Shown: in pieces, positions 40,554 through 47,868 of the stretch
Layout: each line of letters begins with the position of its first letter
Position numbering within the stretch: the stretch's first letter is position 1
Source of the DNA: a virus
Direction: 5' to 3' (one strand)
Length of the DNA stretch: 48,063 nt
Virus record (IMG/VR): IMGVR_UViG_3300008267_008295
Span: 1-48,063 of that record
The notes under the pieces: generated by a model
What the model saw: the letters and a program-made list of their open reading frames with translations, nothing else
Told to the model about the DNA's origin: nothing
Databases searched by the model: none
Program-made: the position numbers and the translations under genes

Positions 40554-40594
40554 CCTGATACTCAGTTAGTTACGCTAACTACTTGATTACCAGG
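40554..40594 (+). repeat. second hairpin, direct repeat of A1 (member A2)
   Basis: CCTGATACTCAGTTAG...CTAACTACTTGATTACCAGG repeats the core of the preceding hairpin with few changes and folds the same way (outer CCTG/CAGG, inner GTTAG/CTAAC). It lacks a T run, so it is more likely a regulatory or processing hairpin at the start of the next transcript. Confidence 0.7.
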
Positions 40595-40616
40595 TAGAAA
40601 GATTCACCGTTGAATG

Positions 40617-40646
40617 TTGCAGATACGGAAAAAAGGGTGATCTTTA
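40617..40646 (+). promoter_or_regulatory. promoter after hairpin A2
   Basis: TTGC at 40617-40620, 18-nt spacer and GATCTTTA at 40639-40646. From 40593 to 40650 the sequence is nearly identical to 43916-43973, including CAGATACGGAAA and AGGGTGATCTTTA. Confidence 0.6.
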
Positions 40647-40664
40647 CATTCTAAATTACACTAT

Positions 40665-40835
40665 ATGAAAAACAGTCAAACAACCGACTACAGCTTCCGT
40701 GCGTTCCTGCAGGAGCTTCGCACGAAGAGAGATGTTCAAATTCTCGCAGTACAAACACTTGTATTTATGTTCTCAATGGTCTTCGGACTTGCAATTGTAT
40801 TAACTGTGTATAACATTGTAACCGGCATATACTAA
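40665..40835 (+). CDS. small membrane protein, 56 aa
   Basis: ATG at 40665, 18 nt after the promoter box, opens a 56-residue frame with a charged N terminus (SFRAFLQELRTKRDVQIL) and a membrane helix (LVFMFSMVFGLAIVLTVYNIV). It leads this transcription unit and ends 1 nt before the SWIM gene. Function unknown; the position suggests early expression. Confidence 0.65.
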   Translation: MKNSQTTDYSFRAFLQELRTKRDVQILAVQTLVFMFSMVFGLAIVLTVYNIVTGIY

Positions 40836-40836
40836 G

Positions 40837-41181
40837 ATGCTAACTGCTAAATCACTACCCGAAAAAATTGAATCACTACTACCACCATTGGTGTTTGTCG
40901 GACCGGCTACCAAGACCAAGTACGCAATCATCGGTGGTATTTGGTTTGACTGTGACGATTCGGTAACTTCCGAACTGCTAAACAAACGTTGGAGTAGACC
41001 GGTGCGTGCACAAGAAGCTAAACCAAGCGTAGGTGATTTGAGTGTGCAGGTGAAATCTTCAACCGGTAAAGGTTCATACACTGTTGAGTATAGAAATAAT
41101 CAATGGTCCTGCTCTTGCCCAGCATTTGGGTTCCGAAGAAAATGCAAACACATCGATGAAGTTAAATCTAAAAAACACTAA
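40837..41181 (+). CDS. SWIM zinc-finger protein
   Basis: The 114-residue protein ends with a SWIM motif: WSCSCPAFGFRRKCKHIDEV (CxC...CxH) preceded by YTVEYRNN. SWIM domains bind DNA or proteins. The N-terminal part (VFVGPATKTKYAIIGGIWFDCDDSV) has no known motif. It follows the small membrane protein by 1 nt and precedes a DUF6011-like protein. Confidence 0.8.
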   Translation: MLTAKSLPEKIESLLPPLVFVGPATKTKYAIIGGIWFDCDDSVTSELLNKRWSRPVRAQEAKPSVGDLSVQVKSSTGKGSYTVEYRNNQWSCSCPAFGFRRKCKHIDEVKSKKH

Positions 41182-41185
41182 CACT

Positions 41186-42166
41186 ATGGCATACTATAGA
41201 CGACAATATCAAAACTACCAACCGGTCGCAAAGTATATGAGTCCGGATCATATTCAAGGCTTTTGTACTGCCGAAGAGGCTCAGAAGCTTGTTCAACACC
41301 TAAGAAACTATGGTGGTACATATAATCTAATGACTGAGATGAGGGACAAGTTTAATGGCCAAAATGGCTTTAAGCAAAGCGGCTTGTCAGAGAAGCAATG
41401 GGGGATCGTTCGTAAGAATATGCAGATTGAAACACCCTCTAAAGCATTCGTACCAGTTATGTTTCTTCATCCGTGTGACATTACAGTCAACAAAGGTGCT
41501 GCATTCAATCACTTCAAGAAAAAGCTTGGAATGAAATATGGCATCTTCACGCTTCGTGTACACAACATTAAGAACGTAGAGCGGTCTCGTGGTGGTAGCC
41601 ATTACAAGATTACTATGGACGTTTCACCTAACGCTGATGGTACTGTGAGTGCTTGTCGTGTGTGTGGTAAATCTTTAACTGATCACACATCCATTGCTAC
41701 TGGTATTGGACCAACTTGTGCAAAGCATATTGGTGCTATCAAAGCATACAAGAACGATGTTAAATTGTTTATGGAAGAGGTGAAGAAGGAGTTTGCAAAG
41801 GTTGGTGTAACTGAAATGACTATTTGGGATTCCAACATTGTGCAAGGAGTACAGCCAATTATGACTGAGATTGAGAATCACTTCGCTCAACCGGTAAAAG
41901 TAGAGCATGCAACTATTTCTGCTGATCATATTAAGTGGGTACCGGAAATGAAATCCTTTAATGTCGATATATCAATGCACCATCATCAGGATATAAAAAT
42001 GTTGTATGATGTTTTGAAATCGAATGAAATTGTGTATGTTAATGTAGTCAACCCAAAAACAACTAATTGGGTTAAGTTTGTTAGAACTATTGTTGACAGC
42101 AATAAGCATATATTCAAACCTTGTGACCCACACTCTAAAGTAGACAACCTAATCGTAAAATACTAA
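41186..42166 (+). CDS. DUF6011-like zinc-finger protein
   Basis: The ATG at 41186 gives 326 residues beginning MAYYRRQYQNYQP; upstream TTG at 41084 is inside the SWIM gene. A central Cys motif CRVCGKSLTDHTSIATG, GPTCAKH (~185-210) matches the short treble-clef DUF6011 type. The remainder has a helical acceptor-like region and a C-terminal alpha/beta domain. It may be a nucleic-acid-binding protein; evidence is only the finger. Confidence 0.65.
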   Translation: MAYYRRQYQNYQPVAKYMSPDHIQGFCTAEEAQKLVQHLRNYGGTYNLMTEMRDKFNGQNGFKQSGLSEKQWGIVRKNMQIETPSKAFVPVMFLHPCDITVNKGAAFNHFKKKLGMKYGIFTLRVHNIKNVERSRGGSHYKITMDVSPNADGTVSACRVCGKSLTDHTSIATGIGPTCAKHIGAIKAYKNDVKLFMEEVKKEFAKVGVTEMTIWDSNIVQGVQPIMTEIENHFAQPVKVEHATISADHIKWVPEMKSFNVDISMHHHQDIKMLYDVLKSNEIVYVNVVNPKTTNWVKFVRTIVDSNKHIFKPCDPHSKVDNLIVKY

Positions 42167-42167
42167 T

Positions 42168-42380
42168 ATGGAAAATATCTTAAAAACAATTGCAGTCTTT
42201 GCTGTAGCGTGCGTTGCCTTTGCGTTGTTCTTTGGCCTACCAGTAATGTGGCTGTGGAATACTTGTCTTGTTGGAGCTGTTGATGGTATACATGAAATCA
42301 ACTTCTCACAAGCACTTGGTATCGTAGTACTTGTAGCATTGTTGACATATAAACCTCAGCAACCACCTAATAACGACTAA
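42168..42380 (+). CDS. two-helix membrane protein, 70 aa
   Basis: Two hydrophobic helices (TIAVFAVACVAFALFFGLPVMWL and ALGIVVLVALLTY) separated by a short loop, with a polar Pro-rich end. It begins 1 nt after the DUF6011-like gene and ends 6 nt before the tRNA. Confidence 0.6.
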   Translation: MENILKTIAVFAVACVAFALFFGLPVMWLWNTCLVGAVDGIHEINFSQALGIVVLVALLTYKPQQPPNND

Positions 42381-42386
42381 TAATAT

Positions 42387-42460
42387 GCACCCGTAGCTCA
42401 GCTGGATAGAGCAATAACCTTCTAAGTTATGGGCCGTTGGTTCGAATCCAACCGGGTGTA
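42387..42460 (+). tRNA. tRNA-Arg (anticodon TCT)
   Basis: Canonical 74-nt cloverleaf: acceptor GCACCCG/CGGGTGT (first pair G-T), D arm GCTC-AGCTGGATA-GAGC, anticodon stem ATAAC/GTTAT with loop CTTCTAA (anticodon TCT), T arm GTTGG-TTCGAAT-CCAAC, discriminator A, CCA not encoded. It reads AGA/AGG, by eye the commonest Arg codons in this AT-rich window. Confidence 0.95.
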
Positions 42461-42475
42461 CAAAACACAATCAAT

Positions 42476-42739
42476 ATGAAAAAACTATTACTTTACTTAA
42501 TGGTGGTGATGATGGCATCGTCCTGTGTCACACCATACTCAGGACTATCAGTCTATCAGACTAAGAATGTCAACAAGTTCTCGAAGAAGAAGAACTACCG
42601 TCCTAATAAAGGACAGAGTGGACCACGCTATGTGCGTCCAGGTAGGAGAGGTGAGTTGAATCATCCTGCTGTAACTAAGCAGACTCGTAAGATTAAGAAG
42701 AGTGAGATCCGCCGTCAACGAATGACAAGTAGTAACTAA
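42476..42739 (+). CDS. basic small lipoprotein
   Basis: The ATG at 42476 gives 87 residues with lipobox MASSC (Cys17) and a strongly basic mature part (NVNKFSKKKNYRPNKG..., KQTRKIKKSEIRRQR). The in-frame start at 42437 lies inside the tRNA. A basic outer- or inner-membrane lipoprotein could bind peptidoglycan or lipopolysaccharide, but this is guesswork. Confidence 0.7.
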   Translation: MKKLLLYLMVVMMASSCVTPYSGLSVYQTKNVNKFSKKKNYRPNKGQSGPRYVRPGRRGELNHPAVTKQTRKIKKSEIRRQRMTSSN

Positions 42740-42753
42740 ACAACACACAACAT

Positions 42754-43848
42754 ATGAGATACAGATTTGCAACATTATTTAAAAGAGCCACTAACGGAAA
42801 AGTATCTGAGTGGTCTATTGAAACTGACATGAACAAGTATCGTACTACTTCAGGTTATACTGATGGTGCGAAGACTACATCTGAATGGACTCATTGCACT
42901 GGTAAGAATACTAATCGAGCAAATGAGACGTCAGCTGTTGAACAAGCCAATAAAGAGGCACAAGCATTATGGCAAAAGAAGATTGATTCCGGTTACTTTG
43001 ATAATACAAAGGACATTGACAAGAAAACATTCTTTAGTCCAATGCTTGCCAAGGATTGGAATGATTACAAAGATGGAATTAAATTCCCACTTTACTCGCA
43101 GCCGAAACTTGACGGTATCCGTTGTATTGTAAGTGAAGATGGTATGTGGACTAGAAACGGTAAACCGATTGATTCAGCTCCTCATATATTTGAAGCATTG
43201 TCACCATTATTTGCAAACAATCCAGATCTGATATTTGATGGTGAGTTGTATGCTGATAAGTTTGCAAATGACTTCAACAAGATATGTTCTTTAGTTAAAA
43301 AGACTAAGCCTACTAAAGAGGATCTTAAAGAGAGTGCTAATGCGATTGAGTATCACATATATGACTTACCTTCACATAAAGGTACATTCACTGAACGATA
43401 TGCTGAGTTGATGTCTATTCAATTACCCAACTGTTGTGTGATTGTTGAAACTAACCAAGCAGATAATGAGAATGATGTTCATGGCTTCTACGAAGATTAT
43501 GTCGATAGAGGTTATGAAGGTCAGATCTTGAGGCAAGATACCAAGTATGAATGCAAACGTACTAAGTCCTTATTAAAACATAAGTCCTTTCAGGACGATG
43601 AATATACTATCCTTGATGTGTGTGAGGGTGAGGGGAATAAAACCGGTATGGTTGGGTTCATGGTTTTCCAATCTAACGATGGCATTCCATTCAAGTCTAA
43701 TGTGAAAGCGAATTGGGAGTTGGCAACTGAGATGTGGAAAAACAGAAAAGCGTTAATAGGCAAAGAGGCTACTATCAAGTACTTCAACCTCACACCGGAT
43801 GGTGTACCGCGATTCCCGTACGTAATTGCCGTGCGGGATTATGAATAA
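42754..43848 (+). CDS. ATP-dependent DNA ligase with WGR-like N terminus
   Basis: The 364-residue protein has the ligase motifs: YSQPKLDGIRCI (motif I, adenylated Lys), IFDGELYADKF (III), GYEGQILRQ (IV) and SLLKHKSFQDDEYTI (V). The first ~75 residues (FATLFKRATNGKVSEWSIETD...) resemble a WGR domain, seen in other phage ligases. It seals nicks in replication or repair. Typical length for phage enzymes with an oligonucleotide-binding tail. Confidence 0.9.
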   Translation: MRYRFATLFKRATNGKVSEWSIETDMNKYRTTSGYTDGAKTTSEWTHCTGKNTNRANETSAVEQANKEAQALWQKKIDSGYFDNTKDIDKKTFFSPMLAKDWNDYKDGIKFPLYSQPKLDGIRCIVSEDGMWTRNGKPIDSAPHIFEALSPLFANNPDLIFDGELYADKFANDFNKICSLVKKTKPTKEDLKESANAIEYHIYDLPSHKGTFTERYAELMSIQLPNCCVIVETNQADNENDVHGFYEDYVDRGYEGQILRQDTKYECKRTKSLLKHKSFQDDEYTILDVCEGEGNKTGMVGFMVFQSNDGIPFKSNVKANWELATEMWKNRKALIGKEATIKYFNLTPDGVPRFPYVIAVRDYE

Positions 43849-43867
43849 GATTCTGCAGGAGCACGGA

Positions 43868-43927
43868 AATCTTTCTATCTGAGAATCAATGAGTTATGTA
43901 ACTTGCTGATAATCAGGGAGAAAGATT
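43868..43927 (+). repeat. long intergenic hairpin (family member B)
   Basis: AATCTTTC...GAAAGATT closes a nested, interrupted hairpin: CTGA/TCAG, ATCA/TGAT and an apex AGTTA-TG-TAACT. It resembles hairpins A1, A2 and C and lies right before promoter B. No T run follows, so it may cap or regulate rather than terminate. Confidence 0.7.
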
Positions 43928-43939
43928 CGCTATTGACTG

Positions 43940-43969
43940 TTGTAGATACGGAAATTAGGGTGATCTTTA
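43940..43969 (+). promoter_or_regulatory. promoter after hairpin B
   Basis: TTGT at 43940-43943, 18-nt spacer and GATCTTTA at 43962-43969, within a near copy of the promoter at 40617. The 5' leader to the ATG at 44038 is about 60 nt and includes an ACTCA...TGAGT stem. Confidence 0.6.
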
Positions 43970-44037
43970 TATATTGAATCTCCACTCAAGTGCTATCGCT
44001 ATGTACCTGAGTATCAAGCAATTATAACTAACTGATT

Positions 44038-44367
44038 ATGAGCAGAAAAAGACGTTCCGACCGAAACCATTTGGTGTATGAAATTGAGTGTATCCCGACG
44101 GGGTCGACATACATCGGTATCACAGTAATGAAAGGTATAGCTAAAAAACGCACGCTTATGCAACGTTGGAAAGCGCATCAGTATAAAGCTATTAACCTCA
44201 ATGAGGATTGGGCATTACCGAAAGCTATTCGCAAGTACGGAGTCGATAACTTCGACATTCGTATTCTTGAGACTATTCGTGGTAAGGCTGAAGCATATGC
44301 TTACGAGGCTGATCTTATTAACGAACTTAAACCTAAACTTAACACTCGTAAAAAAATGAAATCATAA
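44038..44367 (+). CDS. GIY-YIG nuclease
   Basis: The 109-residue protein has the family start LVYEIECIPTGSTYIGIT (the GIY and YIG equivalents VYE and YIG), the Arg of RWKAHQYKA and the catalytic Glu in YEADLINEL. Single-domain phage GIY-YIG proteins are homing or repair-type nucleases. It opens the unit after promoter B and abuts the next gene (TAATGA). Third mobile-type nuclease in the window. Confidence 0.85.
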   Translation: MSRKRRSDRNHLVYEIECIPTGSTYIGITVMKGIAKKRTLMQRWKAHQYKAINLNEDWALPKAIRKYGVDNFDIRILETIRGKAEAYAYEADLINELKPKLNTRKKMKS

Positions 44368-44735
44368 TGACAACCTACAATATCGGAACTGTGTCAAAGG
44401 ATTATCCTGATGCGGTGCAAGAACTAGTTAACACAACTATGGAAGTAGCATACTACTATGACCTTATGGATGAGGTGGACCCAGCTGTACTCGAAGAACT
44501 ACTATGTGAGTCTGCATTGCAGAAATTCTTTGGTGGTGGTGAGATGAAGTGGGATGAAGAAGAGTTTACTGAAACTATTGGTATTGCAACTGCTCACACT
44601 CACATTAACCATCTCAAGAAGCTTGGCTTTGTAGACAGTATTGAAGATGATAAGGGTGATGAGATTATTTGGGTAACTGATAAAGGTAAGGAGTTAGTAT
44701 CAACAATTAAAACTAATCAAAAGGAGGATAAATGA
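44367..44735 (+). CDS. winged-helix-like small protein
   Basis: The 122-residue protein has an acidic N-terminal half and a C-terminal segment TAHTHINHLKKLGFVDSIEDDKGDEIIWVTDKGKEL that reads as a winged-helix domain with a recognition helix and beta wing, as in small transcription regulators. It overlaps its neighbours by 1 and 4 nt. DNA binding is predicted only. Confidence 0.6.
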   Translation: MTTYNIGTVSKDYPDAVQELVNTTMEVAYYYDLMDEVDPAVLEELLCESALQKFFGGGEMKWDEEEFTETIGIATAHTHINHLKKLGFVDSIEDDKGDEIIWVTDKGKELVSTIKTNQKEDK

Positions 44736-44851
44736 CTGCTGAACAACAGCTTGGCTGCGAATACGTAATTAACGTATCGGAGCACGAATCATTACAACTA
44801 AGACGATTAGGTGATAACATTGTTCAAGTTTCTTTGGATGATACTGTATAA
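44732..44851 (+). CDS. small hypothetical protein, 39 aa
   Basis: ATG at 44732 overlaps the previous stop (ATGA) and is preceded by AAAGGAGG (44720-44727). The frame encodes MTAEQQLGCEYVINVSEHE... with no domain. Its end overlaps the next small gene by 14 nt. Confidence 0.5.
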   Translation: MTAEQQLGCEYVINVSEHESLQLRRLGDNIVQVSLDDTV

Positions 44852-44987
44852 GTATCTTGCAGCTCGTCCACCACAGGACTTTCCTGAGATTGCTACGTTT
44901 ACAAGAGTGTTTACGTGTGCACAGAGAAGGTTTATTGTATCAGTTAAATCAGCACATCGATCGATGTCAAAACAACTATCAAAATGA
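44838..44987 (+). CDS. small basic hypothetical protein, 49 aa
   Basis: ATG at 44838 encodes a Pro/Arg-containing helical protein (ILYKYLAARPPQDFPEIATF...). Its stop overlaps the start of the lysis lipoprotein (ATGA at 44984). Coupling on both sides suggests it is real. Confidence 0.5.
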   Translation: MILYKYLAARPPQDFPEIATFTRVFTCAQRRFIVSVKSAHRSMSKQLSK

Positions 44988-45409
44988 AAAAGTGGTTCCT
45001 ATGTCTCGCATTACTTGTCGCTTGTACATCTCACAGTAAAGATGACACAAAGCATCATACAATTACTATACCTTGTCCTGAGCCGTCTCGCAAAGCTGTA
45101 CTAGCTGAGCTTCGACGGCTTGGTGTAAAGCATTCGAGAATTGTACTTGCACAAAGTATACTTGAGACTGGGCATTACAAGAGTGCACTTACTCGTACGC
45201 ACAACAATCTATTTGGATTTCGTACTTCAAAAGGGTATCTTAGATTTGCGGATTGGAAAGAGTGTTGTGCATACTACAAGAGATGGCAAGATCGACACTA
45301 CAAACCAAACCAACACAGATCTTATTATGGCTTCCTTAGATGGATAGGCTATGCGGAAGATCCTGAATATACAACTAAAGTAAAAACTATAGCAAATGCA
45401 TCCAACTGA
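44984..45409 (+). CDS. GH73 glucosaminidase lysis lipoprotein
   Basis: The 141-residue protein has a lipobox (LLVAC, Cys14) followed by a GH73/FlgJ-type domain: KHSRIVLAQSILETGHYKSALTRTHNNLFGF with the catalytic Glu and RFADWKECCAYYKRWQ. GH73 enzymes cut the glycan of peptidoglycan. As a lipoprotein it would act from the outer membrane at lysis or as a cell-wall remodeller. Coupled by ATGA to the gene upstream. Confidence 0.85.
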   Translation: MKKWFLCLALLVACTSHSKDDTKHHTITIPCPEPSRKAVLAELRRLGVKHSRIVLAQSILETGHYKSALTRTHNNLFGFRTSKGYLRFADWKECCAYYKRWQDRHYKPNQHRSYYGFLRWIGYAEDPEYTTKVKTIANASN

Positions 45410-45899
45410 TCAAAAACTAAATCGCTTCTTAGCAACATGCATTGCTGAGAATGTGGACACTCTTGGCAACTTCTTACAAAAGCTAATGATTGAAGCCTAT
45501 CAACAAGGCTACAATGATGCGCTTGATGTTGCTGATGAATTAGCAAACACACCTAAGCAAGCCTACGTACTCGGCTACCGCAATAAAGTAACTGGTATGG
45601 ATTATATGAGAGGTCATGATGGCAAGTATTACCCAACTGAAAGTGGAGACTTTGCTGGTATCGATAGATCATTCCTACTTAGCACTGAATGGAGTATCTC
45701 AATGATTGTTACCAATAAGAATCTTGTCTACGAGGTTGATCGCTATTGTGAGCTTGAAGGAGTCAGGTATACAATCTACAGCTTTACTGAAAAGGCTGAT
45801 GGAGAGATACTTGCTGGTATTGGACCAACCATAACAGAATACTTTGACAAGAGTGTGGATAAGAAGATGAAAGTAGTTAACGTAAATGACCTCGACTAA
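45396..45899 (+). CDS. hypothetical protein, 167 aa
   Basis: Overlaps the GH73 gene by 14 nt. The N-terminal 45 residues are helical (IAENVDTLGNFLQKLMIEAYQQGYNDALDVADELA), the rest is alpha/beta (YVLGYRNKVTGMDYMRG, then LEGVRYTIYSFTEKADGEIL). No family recognised. Shares one base with the next start. Confidence 0.6.
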   Translation: MHPTDQKLNRFLATCIAENVDTLGNFLQKLMIEAYQQGYNDALDVADELANTPKQAYVLGYRNKVTGMDYMRGHDGKYYPTESGDFAGIDRSFLLSTEWSISMIVTNKNLVYEVDRYCELEGVRYTIYSFTEKADGEILAGIGPTITEYFDKSVDKKMKVVNVNDLD

Positions 45900-46057
45900 T
45901 GTCTAAGTTCACAAAAACACTTGTTCTGCTATTACTTGGTAGCTTTGCTGCCACTTTATGGTGGAACTTTCCAACTACACTGTTTATCGGTTTAACCGGT
46001 TTACTACTCATTATGAGTTGGGCTACAATTATTGATACATTACGTAAAAAAAAATAA
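45899..46057 (+). CDS. small two-helix membrane protein, 52 aa
   Basis: Starts with the last base of the previous stop (TAATG). Two adjoining hydrophobic stretches (TLVLLLLGSFAATLWW and LFIGLTGLLLIMSWATII) end in a Lys tail. Next to a lysis enzyme it could be a holin-like protein, but that is only positional. Confidence 0.55.
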   Translation: MSKFTKTLVLLLLGSFAATLWWNFPTTLFIGLTGLLLIMSWATIIDTLRKKK

Positions 46058-46061
46058 ACAT

Positions 46062-46523
46062 ATGAACTGCAAGAAGTGTGACAACAAAATTCCCAAGGCT
46101 CGTGTAGCGCTTGGTTTCGTACATTGTACTGACTGCTCAGAGGTTGAGACCTACGGCTGTGTGGATATTGTATACCACAAGACCGGCAACACTGTGCAAG
46201 TGATGACTAAGGAGCAAGCCGCTTCTATCAACAAGCATGCTCGTAAGAGGTTTGGTACTGTGCTCAAGGGTGGTAGCAAGTCAACTACTTACAATCCGAA
46301 AGGTATTGTGAAAGGTTGTAGTACATCCTTTGTTGGTACAGAAGAAGCTTATGAGAAGGTTGGTCAGATGATGATGGACTTACTCGATGCAAGAGGATTC
46401 GATACAGCTTCTGCTTACATTGATAAGCAAGTTACTAACTACACTATTCGCAGTACACAAGCATTCAAATTAAAACAACTACTAAACAACATAACACAAC
46501 ATGGACTACAATTACATTCTTAA
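46062..46523 (+). CDS. zinc-finger protein (TraR/DksA-like knuckle)
   Basis: The ATG at 46062 gives 153 residues starting NCKKCDNKIPKARVALGFVHCTDC, a CxxC-x16-CxxC knuckle. The body contains VDIVYHKTGNTVQVM and a helical end; no other domain. The in-frame start at 46032 would run through the upstream gene. It overlaps the next gene by 23 nt. Confidence 0.7.
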   Translation: MNCKKCDNKIPKARVALGFVHCTDCSEVETYGCVDIVYHKTGNTVQVMTKEQAASINKHARKRFGTVLKGGSKSTTYNPKGIVKGCSTSFVGTEEAYEKVGQMMMDLLDARGFDTASAYIDKQVTNYTIRSTQAFKLKQLLNNITQHGLQLHS

Positions 46524-46794
46524 ATTCTTATCGGTAATGATTGCAATGACATTAGCCGACGTATGCTGGACTCTTTACTTTATGAAGATTGCTGAAAAGA
46601 AAGCTGCGCAAGCAGCTGCATGGGGATCAATCATTATCTTGTTTGGAGCTATCTCTACTACATCATATGTAGATGATCACTCCTTAATCATTGCTGCTGT
46701 CATCGGTGCCTTCCTTGGTACTTATGCAACAATCAAATACAAGAACAACAAAGAAGCCAATGAAAAGGTTGATAATAAAGTTACTGCACTTTAA
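46501..46794 (+). CDS. multi-helix membrane protein, 97 aa
   Basis: Three or four membrane helices (ILKFLSVMIAMTLADVCWTLYFM, AAAWGSIIILFGAISTTSY, LIIAAVIGAFLGTYATI) and a charged C-terminal tail. Not recognised. Starts inside the upstream gene and overlaps the small ribbon gene. Confidence 0.65.
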   Translation: MDYNYILKFLSVMIAMTLADVCWTLYFMKIAEKKAAQAAAWGSIIILFGAISTTSYVDDHSLIIAAVIGAFLGTYATIKYKNNKEANEKVDNKVTAL

Positions 46795-46891
46795 TCACGA
46801 AGTGTGGTTTAAGTGTACCGGATGCGGTGAGCACTACGATGCTCGAGACTACAACTACTATTGTCCTAACTGTAAAACTAAAAATAAATGA
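46760..46891 (+). CDS. zinc-ribbon (rubredoxin-like) small protein, 43 aa
   Basis: ATG at 46760 encodes KRLIIKLLHFNHEVWFKCTGCG... with CTGCG and CPNC pairs 18-20 residues apart. It overlaps the membrane-protein gene by 35 nt, and its stop overlaps the next ATG (ATGA). Confidence 0.55.
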   Translation: MKRLIIKLLHFNHEVWFKCTGCGEHYDARDYNYYCPNCKTKNK

Positions 46892-47055
46892 TATCAAAAA
46901 CTATTATGTCAGTGTTAGTACTACTTGGAATCATCTTCCTCTGTGCACTAATGTTTAATCACATTTCACCTTGGCTTGGTATTGGTATTGCTGTACTAGC
47001 AATCTACTTAGCCGGAAAACAACTTAATAACCAAATTGATAAAAACAACAAATAA
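46888..47055 (+). CDS. small membrane protein, 55 aa
   Basis: ATG at 46888 opens a frame with two helices (IMSVLVLLGIIFLCALMFN and WLGIGIAVLAIYLAG) and a polar KQLNNQIDKNNK end. It ends 4 nt before the SPFH gene. Unknown function. Confidence 0.55.
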   Translation: MISKTIMSVLVLLGIIFLCALMFNHISPWLGIGIAVLAIYLAGKQLNNQIDKNNK

Positions 47056-47059
47056 CAAC

Positions 47060-47860
47060 ATGAAAAACAAAATTACAATGTTTATCGTTGCAGTAGCTGC
47101 AACTATGACAATGACCTCTTGCGAACGAGTTGCTCCTAACTTTGCAGGTGTATTGATGGAGAATTATGGTAAGAGTGGTAAGTCTGATTACAGCCGACAG
47201 CAAGGTCGAGTATTCACTGCCGGTCCTGGTACTGAGTTATTCCAAGTGCCGTTGTATGAGCAACGTGCTAACTTTGGAGATCAGGTATTGCATTTGAAGG
47301 CTGCTGACAATACTGAGTTTACAGCAAAGCCACTGTACTCCTACAAAGCTATTGATGGTAGAGTAGTTGATCTTGTATTCCAAAATGCTCGTTTAGGTAG
47401 TGGTGATAACTTTATGACAGCATTGGAGGATAATGTATTGGAGCCTCACATCTACGATTTGATTAAAGAGGAATCACGTAAGTACGTTACAGATAGCTTG
47501 ATGGCTTCTGGTGGATCTCTTAAGTTTGAGAAAACGATTGAGGAGCTTGTACGTAAAGCATTTGACAATAAAGGATTGGAGTTATTGACGTTTAGTGCTA
47601 ACCTGGACTTCTCTGATAAAGTAAAGCAAAAGATTGATACTCGTAATGAGGTAAACACTAACGTGTCTGTACTAGATCAGCAAATCATTGAGCAACGTAA
47701 GCGTAACGAGCTTGCAAGGTTGCAAACAGAATACAATAAGATTCTCTCAGAAGGTTTAACTGAGCAAATCCTTACCGATAAATTTATTAGTAAGTGGGAT
47801 GGTAAGACACCTTTGTATGGTAGTCAAGTTCCAGTTACGTTGATGAAGTCAATTAAATAA
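47060..47860 (+). CDS. SPFH/Band 7 lipoprotein (prohibitin-like)
   Basis: The ATG at 47060 gives 266 residues with signal and lipobox (MTMTSC, Cys21), then a Band 7-type domain (NFAGVLMENYGKSGKS..., FQVPLYEQRANFGDQVLHLKAADNTEFTAKPLYSY) and a C-terminal helical region (DFSDKVKQKIDTRNEVNTNVSVLDQQIIEQRKRNEL) like prohibitin coiled coils. SPFH proteins form membrane cages that control proteases such as FtsH in bacteria. A phage copy might shield phage proteins or organise the host envelope. The lipoprotein form is common in Bacteroidetes. Confidence 0.8.
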   Translation: MKNKITMFIVAVAATMTMTSCERVAPNFAGVLMENYGKSGKSDYSRQQGRVFTAGPGTELFQVPLYEQRANFGDQVLHLKAADNTEFTAKPLYSYKAIDGRVVDLVFQNARLGSGDNFMTALEDNVLEPHIYDLIKEESRKYVTDSLMASGGSLKFEKTIEELVRKAFDNKGLELLTFSANLDFSDKVKQKIDTRNEVNTNVSVLDQQIIEQRKRNELARLQTEYNKILSEGLTEQILTDKFISKWDGKTPLYGSQVPVTLMKSIK

Positions 47861-47868
47861 AACAGGTT

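Noticed and set aside
41084-41185. Upstream TTG start for the DUF6011-like protein
   Set aside because: It overlaps the SWIM motif of the upstream gene; ATG at 41186 sits 4 nt after that stop.
42437-42475. Start of the basic lipoprotein at 42437
   Set aside because: It is inside tRNA-Arg; ATG at 42476 gives a proper signal peptide.
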